From contig CM065890.1 in NCBI GenBank assembly GCA_033439255.1, positions 310,001 to 374,000 on the forward strand: a stretch of 64,000 nucleotides of DNA. Reading direction: 5' to 3'. The notes beneath the pieces were generated by a model. It saw nothing but the letters and a program-made list of their open reading frames with translations. It ran no database searches and was not told the DNA's origin. Below are positions 33,510 through 43,490 of the stretch, piece by piece. The position numbers and the translations under genes were made by a program. The stretch is from Hericium rajendrae (lineage: Eukaryota > Basidiomycota > Agaricomycetes > Russulales > Hericiaceae). Position 1 is the stretch's first letter, and each line of letters begins with the position of its first letter.

Positions 33510-34136
33510 GTTCCGATTCCCCTCTGCGGATTTTTGTCGGTGGTGCGGGGTCACAATTGTAAATATTATAGAAGCTCGAAAACGGACGGAATATACAGCG
33601 GTAGCTGACGCGTGTATGGATCCTTCGGCGAGCTGCAAATCAACGTGATGAGATTTTCAGGAAGGCTTAAGCTCAACTTGCTCTAAGCCCAGACTCTCAA
33701 ACAAAGTTCATAGCTTTTGCAAGGAGACATACGACGGTTCACATTTCATCCACGAAGTACACAGGCGAAAACATGTCCGCACAGACGATACCCCTCTCTG
33801 CAGATCCAGCACATCCCATAGCAGACATCGAAAGTCTAGCGTTGCACCACTCTACAATATATAACAAGCAACCGAAACATAAAGCAAACACCAGCGCCAC
33901 TGTCCGCGTCCACAGCCCACCCATGAAATGCCACACGGGAAGAAGAAAACGAGTCCAAGAAAGCAAGTCGTCAACTAGGTACGTACGTAAGAGAAGGCAA
34001 GGGATCGCGATACATTGGTAGATGGAACAGGGCGGGTGGGCCAATATACGATATACAAGCGGGCGGGCACAGACACAACACAACAAAACGTCGCGGTCGC
34101 GACTCGGATCAGTATCAGTAAGCAAAGACAGAGAGA

Positions 34137-37100
34137 CTAGGCAATCGTGGTATAGCTCCATATTCGCGCGGCCCAGTCGCCGCTGCCAGTGGCGAGAATG
34201 CTGCCTGCGGGACTAAGGTCGATAGAGATGACTGCGCGCGGGATCAGCGCGGGCACACAGAGTCAAAAAGCAACGCGCACCGGAGTTCTTGTGTCCCTGC
34301 AGCATCAGCTGCACCGTCGCCGTCCGCGCATCCCAAAACTGCACCCCACGGTCCTTCGAGCCCGACACGACCCACTGCCCGTCATGCGACACCGCGACGG
34401 ACAGCACGTAGTCCTTATGCCCCGTAAAGTTCATCGTGCACGCGCTGCCCTTCTCCCCGCCCTCCTTCTTCCCCCCGCCGACCGCAGCCATGCTCTCCTT
34501 CCGCCCGCCCGCACCCGCCAGCATCGGGCGCACGTCCCAGTACTTGAGCGTCTTGTCCAGGCTCCCGCTCACGAGGCCCTTCCCGTCCGGCGTGAACGCG
34601 ACGCTGTACACGCTGTCCTTGTGGCCCTTCAGCCGCTCGACGAGCGCGCCGGTCTGCACGTCCCAGATGCGCACGATCGTGTCGAGCGAGCCTGCGGCGA
34701 CGAGACGGCCGTCGGGCGAGATCGCGACGGACGTCACGCCCGAGTCGACCGCCTCGGGCTCGTGGATCGGGAGGATCTTGCATGTTCCGTCGTTCATGTC
34801 CCATATGCGCGCTGTCTTGTCGCCTGAGCCGGATACGATCAGGCGCCCGTCGGACGAGAAGTCGAGCGAGTAGATCTCCTGCTGGTGGCCATCGAAGACA
34901 TTGCGGATGCGACGCTTCGCGATGTCCCAGATCTATGGGGCAGGAGTCAGTGGCGCGCGGCTGCGTTAGGTTGAATCAGGACGCACCCGGATTTGCTTGT
35001 CCTCAGCGCCGGTCGCGAGGTACTTCCCGTCTGGACTGAAGCACACGCTGCGAATGTACAAGTCGCCCGTCTTGCTCGCGTTCTCGTCGACAAGCACGCA
35101 GGTCTTCTGACCCGTCTTCGTGTCGTATATCTGCGCAGTGCGATTACATCCCGTCGCAAGATACTTCCCATCTGCCGAGAAGCGGACACAGCACACGACC
35201 GACTCGTGCATGAGGGTATGCACCAAGTTCACATCAAGTGTGCGCTTGACCTTCGGATTAAACACGGCAAACCAGTCGCTGCCCTCCTTTTTGAGCTCCG
35301 CGGGGACATGCGACGGGTCGAGGTCCTCAGGAAACCCCACGCCGACATTATGTTGGATGGGCACCATCGCGCCGGTGGTGGGCGTCACAGGCTCACGTTC
35401 ACGCTCGCTAGGCGCTGTGATGGCCAGAGGGGCTGGCCCTGGGGCTGCGGCAGAGACGGCGGCGGGCGCTGAGATGGTGAAGGGTCCGGCAGCGCTGGGA
35501 GGTGGAGGCAGGCCGGGTCCACCTGGTGGCGGGAGCTTGGCGAGAGGACCGGGGCCACCGGTGGGGAGAGAAGGGGAGAAGGGTTCTGGGAAAGCCATTA
35601 TCAGCCGTCAGAAAAACATAGAGAGATTAATATAGTTGTGAATGAAAGATGACCATCTTAGCATGGACGCGGGTTGCCAACAAAGGGCACGCCACAACCG
35701 CGATGATCGCGGATTGGGCATCAAAACGGACCAAAACGTGCTCCAAGGCCGTGCCGAACACGGCAAGCGCTTCGCCAGAGCGGGAAGGAAGCGCAATAGA
35801 TCCAGCCAGTTTGGAGATCCGGTTTCCATACTAGTTCACGACAAGAAACGTTGCAGATTCAAGGCGAAAGTGCAGATATACGTGGGAAATGGTCCAAAAG
35901 GAACACGGAGGGACCATCTAGGACGCAGGGGCGTAGAACTCGAAGTACGCACCTGGCCTGTCCGTCTTGATCCTGTCCGTCTTGATGCGCTTGCTCTCGC
36001 GCTGGTCCCGCTCTCGATCTCTCTCCCTTTCACGATCGCGTTCTCTCTCGCGTTCCCTCTCACGTTCTCGATCCCGCTCCCGCTGCTGCTCGCGTTCGCG
36101 TTCGCGCTCCCGATCGACGCGCTCGTCGCGCCGCATGTACGGCGGTTCGCCGTACACTTGGGGAGGCGGCGGGGGCGGGACGGCGGGCTGGGGTTGGGGC
36201 TGGGCCTGACGGGCGGCATGCAGCTCAGCGCGCAGACGACCGATCTCCTCTTCGTATTGCTGGCGGATTTTGCCATGCTGGGACTCGAGATCGTAGAGGG
36301 ACTGACGGATAATGTTGAGTTCGTTGACCTGCGACGATACTGTGTGGGGATACTAATAATCAGCGATGTGTCGTAAGGCGGGGCAAGATAGAGGGGGATC
36401 GTGGTCTCGGGATGGACGGAGGTCGAACGTGATCTCGTCGATGTATTATCTCACGAGATCTCGTCAATAGATGAACGATGTAATTGTCCATCTATTTCCC
36501 ACCAGGCACCATAAACGGGCCAGGAAGAAGGTGGATTCTGACCCAAATGCGAGTCACGGCAATGTCAACTCGACTGAGCCTTTGACACTGTCCGTACGTG
36601 CCAGCATCGGCGCCGGCATTTAGATGGTCCTCCACATCTGTTGCGCGTCATGTAAGAGTGCTGTAGCTTGAACACCGTGCAGAGTCAAGGCTTTACTCCA
36701 AAAAGCCACCCATGCAACCAAGCAGCGCCCAACATCCCGACTGCTGCGACGGAGGCTTCGTTTCGATCATGCCCGCTGGTGGCGCTTCGATCATCCTCCC
36801 AGGAACGGAAATCACAGGTGAACGATCCGAATTCGAAAAGAGCGGACGTGTCCAAAGAAGGCCAGGAGGGGAATCATAACGGGAACATAGCCATCCTGAA
36901 GATCCTCCATCGTGGGCACAAGGCAGAGAACAAAGACACAGGACGAGAGGCGCGAACCGTGCCGTGCCACTTCGCCCTGTCGTCCTACAGGGGCAGCTCG
37001 ACTTCCATCATATTTCTACTGCCCCTCGACTCTCTCCAAGCAACCGGAGAAAAGATCCGAGAGAATCGAAGCCAAGCACAACGCGCCGACCAGCCACCAT

Positions 37101-37406
37101 CCCGCGCGCCAACAATACCAAGTGAAACTGAGCGCCCACCTTTGTTCTCATAGTCATCTCGCTGCGAGCGTAGATGGTTCAGATCCTGCGTGAGGACATC
37201 GAACTCCTGGCGGATCGTCTCGAAGCATTCGGCAAGGCGGGTCTGGCCCGCGCCTGGCTGGGCAGGACCCTGTGCAGTCGGAGGCCCTGTGGGTTGTAAG
37301 CTGCGATGCTGGTGAAACATGGCAGAAATGAGTTCAGAGAACCAGCAGTATCAAAGGCGGGAAAAGATAGGAGACTCACGGCGTAGATGGAGGAGGAGGA
37401 GGCCAT
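34137..37406 (-). CDS. tup1: Tup1-type general transcriptional corepressor (WD40)
   Basis: About 642 residues from six exons, minus: 37406-37380, 37308-37140, 36339-35953, 35585-34987, 34932-34281, 34231-34137. The N-terminus holds the tetramerisation and Ssn6-binding helix: LAECFETIRQEFDVLTQDLN and VSSQVNELNIIRQSLYDLES. Then come a Pro-rich linker, a long Arg-Glu dipeptide run (35975-36120 in DNA), and the domain entry with SDWFAVFNPKVKRTLDVNLV HTLMHESVVCCVRF. Seven WD40 blades follow (for example YLATGAEDKQIRIWDIAKRR, LIVSGSGDKTARIWDMNDG, LVAAGSLDTIVRIWDVQTG, WVVSGSKDRGVQFWDARTA, ILATGSGDWAARIWSYTTIA). It represses genes in complex with Ssn6/Cyc8. Two introns are unusually long for this window (about 800 and 367 nt). 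Confidence 0.97.
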
Positions 37407-37409
37407 GAT

Positions 37410-38190
37410 GGGAGAAGAAGGGAGAGGACGCTCGCCAACAACAACAACAGCCGCCGCCACTCGGCGCCGTTGCTTTGGGCGCAGGTTGCCCACGCCTGGC
37501 GCTCCCGCCGGCAACTCACTCGCTCTCCTACATCATCTCCGAAGGCTGTGCCCCGGCATTTGTCTCCGCGTCGTCGTCATCGACGACGACCGGGCTTCAT
37601 TTCAACCGCGACCTCCGTCTTTCTAAATCTCTGCCTTTTTTCTAACTCTACAAGTGCTGAATGTTAGTGTCCATTCCCGAAGCATGTGCCTGACAGCTAT
37701 GCAGGATAATGGCAGGTTATTCGTCGTCCTAACTCGGATCGTGTGCGCATACATATAGGCGTATGACTCGCTGAAAATGCAGTTCTTAGCTTGCTTCTCG
37801 GTGATGGACCACGCTTTCATATAAGATGCAGGTGAACAATATCGCGTATCCTAGACTTCGTCGCAGTCTCACGGGTCTGTATATTCACTTCATACGTTGT
37901 ACATCCGCTATCTCAGTCTCGAGAGAAAGGGAAGGGTGGAAATGGTGCGTCATATCTTCTTTGCTTCGAGAATAAATCCTAGTTATTAACTCAAGAATCA
38001 CAGCGGAATGCGTAACCAATGTTGGATCATCCAGAGCTCTACACAGCCAGCCTGTTCGATTCTTGCCGCTATCTTAGTCTACATCGCCAGTCTACCTCTG
38101 TAAAGTTAAGACCTCAGTCTTCGTTCTAACTCCATGAACGTCCCGCAAACTATGGCAATCCAGATCTCCAGATCGACGCGACAATCCTAA
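37410..38190. other. Intergenic between tup1 and K3
   Basis: Divergent promoter region. The first 250 bases upstream of tup1 are pyrimidine- and CG-rich and probably its 5' UTR. No other gene is supported. Confidence 0.5.
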
Positions 38191-38320
38191 CCAAAGCTTG
38201 TCAGCCTCCAGGCCGTATCCCAATGGCAGCCTATAATCCTGACCCCCGTCTCTCCATCTCTTCGTGAACTCTTACTTCAGTCCAGTCATATCGATTCTCA
38301 AGTACTCGAACTTTGCACCT
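38191..38320 (+). promoter_or_regulatory. K-family promoter block, copy 3
   Basis: CCAAAGCTTGTCAGCCTCCA (38191) is followed by TGGCAGCCTATAATCCTGAC, TCTCCATCTC, GTGAACTCTTACTTCAGTCC and CAAGTACTCGAACTTTGCAC, ending 20 bases before the ATG of K3. Near-identical to the K4 block. Confidence 0.65.
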
Positions 38321-38340
38321 GTTATCTACTGTTTTCCAAC

Positions 38341-41314
38341 ATGTTTTCTATCGCCAAGAACAATCCCAAGTCCCTCTCCGCGGGTTCCACTACTCGTGGC
38401 GGCGGCGGCAAGGTCAGCCAATCCCCCGTGCGCAAGACGGGGCCCTGCAACAAGGTCAGGCCTGCCCCCGCCTCCACTCCCAAGGCCGTCGAGCCTGCGC
38501 GGCCTTCGAAGGCACCGAACCGCCCGAAGCCTCTCGTCGCGTCGAGAGTCCTCAATATCGCTCAAACTCCCGGCGCCTTGAAGCCTGTCGCGGCCTGGAA
38601 GCCTCTCAGCATCATCAAGCGCTCCGCCCCGAAGGCCACGGCGGCTCTAGCTCCTGCCATGTCCAAGGTCCTCAACGCTGAGATTGATATCCCCAAGGCG
38701 CCTCCCAGCCTCAAGGCTCCCGATGTCGCCAGGACCTACGCCGCAGTTGTCGCCGCCTGCAAGCCTCGGAACATCGTCAAGCGCTTCAGCGTCCCGAAGG
38801 CTGCTAAGACTGCTAAGACTGCGAAGGCTCCAGACCTCTTCAAGGCCCCCATCGCGTCCAAGATCCTCGACACCCCTGGGGCTGGCGACGCTCCCAAGGC
38901 AATTCCCGCACCCAAGACTGCCGATGCCTTGAAGACCTCCAGCACTCGAGCTACCGCAGTCGAGGCCGTCCGCCGCCAGATCAGCGAGCAGAAGCAGAAG
39001 GCCGCCGCCGTCACCGCGCGCAAGGCCAAGGCCAAGTCCGAACCTACCCTTCCTCTTCCCGCGAAGCCCAAGGTCGCCACCGCCGCCCGCGATGCGACGC
39101 GCCCGTCAGCCTCCGCCAGCTGCCCGAAGGCGGAGAGGGTTACTGCTACGGCGAAGGCCGCCGAGAATGCCCCATTTCCCGGCACCCCTTCCCGCCGCCC
39201 CCTTCCCGCAGTCCGCAAGGGCGGCATCCGCAAGTCGCTGGCTGTTGTCTCCAAGGCATCTCTTCCGCCCTCTCCTGCACATGTGGGCGGTTGCTGCAGC
39301 CGCCACCAGCGCAACTCGTTCTCCGCGGCGATACATCTGTCTGAGCGCGCCAGCTTGACGAGGAAGAATGCCATTCGCAAGCGGGATCCTGCCATCAAGC
39401 CGAGAACCTCTGCACCTGTTTCTGTGGTTCCGAGGAGCAGCTCTGCGCCCCTCCTTGGCTGGGCGAAGGTTGCCAGTGCCGTGTCGAGGTCTACTTCTGG
39501 CCCTCTCATTCTGTGCGAGATCGTCAAGCCCGTCGTCGCACAACCGGCGGATGCGAGTGCGGAGGTCCAGCCCAAGGACCTCCGAGTCGTGAATCCCGAC
39601 ACGCCCTCTGGTGACTCTGACGACGCTGCGGACGCCACGGACACCACCAGCATCAGCACCGGCGTCGGGTCCGACGACGAGGACACCAACGTCCACCAGC
39701 CCCCTGCCGTCTCTCGCCCCCCGATCTCGATCCGGCACTTCGACATTCAGTCCATCGTGGGCCAGGGCGGCTTCGGCAAGGTCGTGCGCGCCACGCTCAA
39801 GGGCTCGCAGCAGACATACGCGATTAAGATCGTCCCGAAGACGAAGCTGCGCTACGACTACGGAGCGCTCGCGCAGATGCTCCAGGAGCAGGAGGTCGCG
39901 CGTAGTGTTTCCGGCGAGCAGTTCCTCGCGGGTATCGATGCATCTTTCCACGACGCGACCAACTTCTACCTCGTCATGGTGAGTCTCGCGCCTTCCCCTA
40001 TGGTCCTAGTCGATGCTGGCGCTAACATCATCCCCCGTAGGACTACCACCCAATGTCGCTCTTCGACTACTGGAACAACCACGCCCGTCCCCCGCCGAGC
40101 CTCATCCGCCTCTGGAGCGCCGAAATCGCCTGCGGCCTGAACGCGCTGCACAAGCGCGGGATCATCCACCGCGACGTCAAACTCGAAAACGTCCTGCTCG
40201 GCGCGGACGGCCACGCGCGCGTCGCGGACTATGGGCTCGCGCGCCGCTTCGAGGCGCCCGCAGCGACGCCGCGGGTGCTCGCGGTATACGTTGACGGACG
40301 GCGCGTCGCCACGCCCGTGCGGCGGCCGATGACGGCGGGGGTGATGGGGACGCTTGCGTATATGGCGCCGGAGATGCTGTGTGAGCTGCGGTACTCGTAT
40401 GCTGTCGACTGGTGGGCGTGGGGCGTGCTGCTGTATGCTCTGTGCTTCGGACAGGTAAGTCGGGTGTGAGAACAATGAGGTTGATCGCTGACTGGTCTGC
40501 AGTTCCCGTGGGATCATGAGGACTACGACGAGATGAAGCGTCTCGTGCACACGCCGGTTCCGCTTCCGAACTGGGCGTGGACATTCGACCCGGAGCTGGT
40601 TGCCATGATCAATATGGTGCGTTTCCTCATCTTCTCGACGGTTCGTCCACTCATGGCTGTGTAGGCCCTGGAGAAGAATCCTGCGGACAGAATCACGTTC
40701 AACGGGATACAAGCGATGCCATTCTTCTTGGCTATGTATGTTTTCTTCGTATTTGGCTAGAGTGCAAGCGCTGACATTATACCTGATTTGGCAGTAATTG
40801 GGGCGCTGTCGCCGTCACTTCTATCAGACGTATGTTTTCACCTCTTGCTTCCCTCGCCTTGTGCTTACCGGTCTTTATTTCTTCAGTCCCAGCACCCCGC
40901 GCGAGGCCTACCATGCCCAGCACCGCATCTATTTCATCTACCTCATCCACCCTCTCCTTCGGCTCCTGCGACATGCCCACCTCCCTCGCGCACGATGCGC
41001 ATCCACAGTTCACATGGATGAGCCCCGCCTTCGCCGTAGCCAAAGTACCGGCGGACATCATCCTCGCAGACGAGGACCTCGTGCGCGACGCGATCGTTTC
41101 CCTGGACGGCGAAGCCCCTGTCTTCGACACGCCCTCCGCATGGAAGGCCGCGTTCGAGTCTGCGGAGTCCCTCGGCCGGTGCGCGACGGCTGTCGGCAGC
41201 TCGGTGTCTTCGCACAAGGAGAAGACCGCGACGCCGGTGGTGGCGAAGGCGGCGAAGGGTGTCAAGAAGTGGTGGAAGCGCGTTGTGGGGAGGAAGGAGT
41301 GCCGGCGCGCGTAG
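38341..41314 (+). CDS. AGC-like Ser/Thr protein kinase, family copy K3
   Basis: About 899 residues from six exons: 38341-39978, 40041-40454, 40503-40616, 40665-40735, 40795-40829, 40887-41314. N-terminal 465 residues are Lys/Pro/Ala-rich with family motifs [67 protein letters not shown]. Kinase: VGQGGFGKVVRATL, YAIKIV, QEQEVARSV, HRDVKLENVL, ADYGLARRF (DFG is DYG), GTLAYMAPEM, VDWWAWGVLLYALCFGQFPW. The end fits an AGC tail (MPFFLAINWGAVAV). The last exon carries the module [20 protein letters not shown] and ends [16 protein letters not shown]. Active-site residues other than the F-to-Y change are intact. K1 and K5 have an extra intron in the region of exon 2. Confidence 0.94.
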
Positions 41315-41699
41315 AGGCGTCTCCGGAGGGGAGATGCGGGGAGGAGGGGTGCAGAAGGGGGAGAGGGGAGAGTCGCGATGCCGATATGACCAACGACGAC
41401 ACAACACCATCCATATCACAGGGCACTGGCAGCGCGCCCGGTCCGAGTCACGATCCGCGGGCGACGATATCCACGCGGGCCAGAGACAAAGACACTCTGG
41501 TTTTGGAGGTGACGGCGAGGACGTGGCTCGGTCTTGGTTTATCCAGGTCGGGTTGCGTGCAGCGGAGGAGGCCGCGATGTGATCTCGCGTGCTTCGAGTT
41601 GGATCTCGAAGCTGCTGGACGTCATACGCTGGCTGAGGTGTTTACCTTGGCCTCCCTGCATACCTTGCTTACCGATCTCATGTATGGTCTGTGCTTCGT

Positions 41700-43340
41700 G
41701 GATGAAATGTGAATTATCGTTTTGCTCACAAAAAGCTAATTGCTCATGTCTGAGAGTCACCATGGGATTAGAGCATTAGTTGGTCCGCATATGACCAGGC
41801 CTCAGGCAGGACCTACCGGATAGTTTTATGGGCTGAGGTGAAGACTTGAACATCAAGACCTAACTTGACAGCTTTATAGCTTTTGGCGGACCAGGATTAT
41901 GTTACGAGAATGCGGCAATGGAGCGCCTGATCAGCACTGTCTGCGCCGCATGCAAGGCGCCTCTAGTTCGTCGTTCGCCGCGACGCTTCGTGTGCGTAAC
42001 GTAGCCATGTGCCTGTCTACGTAGTACGCGCCCCCGCTTTGTTCCGCCATGGGACCGCTGCGGAATACACTTCCTTCCTTCCTTCCTTCCTTCCTTCCTT
42101 CCCAAGTTCATTTCAACCCGCGGAAAGAATAATAATGATTTCTTCCGCCCAGAGCACCTATCTTCTAGGCACACCGAATGACCGTCTAGAGGGCAATAGA
42201 GGGTGCCTGTTGCCGACTTGGGGAGGCACATACTAGTATATTTCGCGCGTTGAATCCAAGCGCACCATATACCTACCTCAAATAGCATTTGGATCGGGGG
42301 CATGGCGGTAGAAAAATTGAGTGCTTAGCTATGCGCAGCTGAGCACTGTCTGTCATCTTAGAGGGTATAGGGACTAAACGCTTGGAACACTCTGAGGTAA
42401 GTATCGTTCGAAGTTCAACGTCAGCGCTTCACCGCGACTCTTTTTGTCATGAGTCTCATAGCGCTACTTAACTACTTGTGTCAGCTTTGCTTGTACTGAG
42501 AACCTCTGCACAATAGCCATCGAACTGGTCAAAACTTGAATGAGCACAGGCCGTGTCGAAGGCCAAGCAAACGATATCGAGATGGGTGATTAAATGCTCT
42601 TTAACCTCAAATCACAAGTATCTATGGCTCTGTTTATTCTTTCGAAGCTTGCAGTATAAGAACAGGTAGATCATCTGGGGAGGGGCCAAATAGGCAGAGG
42701 TGGACTGAAGCAACCAATAAGCAGGCGATTTTTCGATGGGAGGCGGGCTTTGGATAAATCGATGGATCAATTAACCGAGCAACAGTGTGACCGTATGTGA
42801 CCCAATTGTGACGCGACGCGTCTACGGGCGCTCTCGATGCCGCGATAGCGCGTTGCTCTTCGAGTTCGTGTCAAGTTCGCGGTTTGTCTTCTTCCATCCA
42901 AATCAAACCATCCACCTTTCTCTGCTGGGAGAACTTCCCATGAAATGCCAAATTCTAGGGAACACGCGCTATCTACGGAGCCCGATGGAAGCAAGTCCTC
43001 ACTACGTATGCCAGTACGGTAAACCGAAAGCCTGTGTCGGAGGTTCACGACGGTGATTGCTGAAGGCTGAGCCGGGTGTTGCTCTTGTATGTTTCTCTTT
43101 TCATGTCTTCGGTGCAGTACATGCTTTTGTTGAAAGTGCTTTCGCATTGAGCATTTCTAGATGTGTGTGTGCGCTATTGGTAGTCTTGGGAGGCTATTTG
43201 GGACCTGATTCTCCCGATTTTGAGATATTTTCTGGAACGGACCTGCACAACTATACTATCTTTGATTCCAATCCAAGATTGACGTACCGACCTCTCGCTC
43301 TTCCTATGGAAAAGACGGACCGACGCTCACACAAGCTCGA
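41700..43340. other. Intergenic between K3 and K4
   Basis: No gene is supported. Contents: the 3' flank of K3 (to about 41650), a tetranucleotide repeat inside a dispersed block (about 42020-42110), and AT-richer sequence up to the K4 promoter. Confidence 0.5.
42071..42103 (+). repeat. (TTCC)n microsatellite in a dispersed block
   Basis: About eight TTCC units follow GGGACCGCTGCGGAATACAC. A related block, GGGACCACTGCGGAATATAC followed by four TTCC units, lies at about 10228-10266. Confidence 0.8.
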
Positions 43341-43470
43341 CCAAAGCTTGTCAGCCTCCAGACCGTATCCAAATGACAGCCTATAATCCTGACCCCCGCT
43401 TCTCCATCTCTCCGTGAACTCTTACTTTAGTCCAGTCATCTCGACCCTCAAGTACTCGAACTTCGCACCT
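43341..43470 (+). promoter_or_regulatory. K-family promoter block, copy 4
   Basis: CCAAAGCTTGTCAGCCTCCA (43341), GACAGCCTATAATCCTGACC, TCTCCATCTC, GTGAACTCTTACTTTAGTCC and CAAGTACTCGAACTTCGCAC, in the same positions relative to the ATG as in K3. Confidence 0.65.
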
Positions 43471-43490
43471 ATTATCTACTGTTTTCCAAC

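Noticed and set aside
34189-34827. 212-codon plus-strand frame opposite tup1
   Set aside because: It lies fully inside the WD40 exons on the other strand and its Arg/His-rich composition is that of an antisense frame.
36668-37153. 161-codon plus-strand frame inside the long tup1 intron
   Set aside because: No recognisable motif, no GC3 bias typical of neighbours, and it overlaps the second tup1 exon. A nested gene is not supported.
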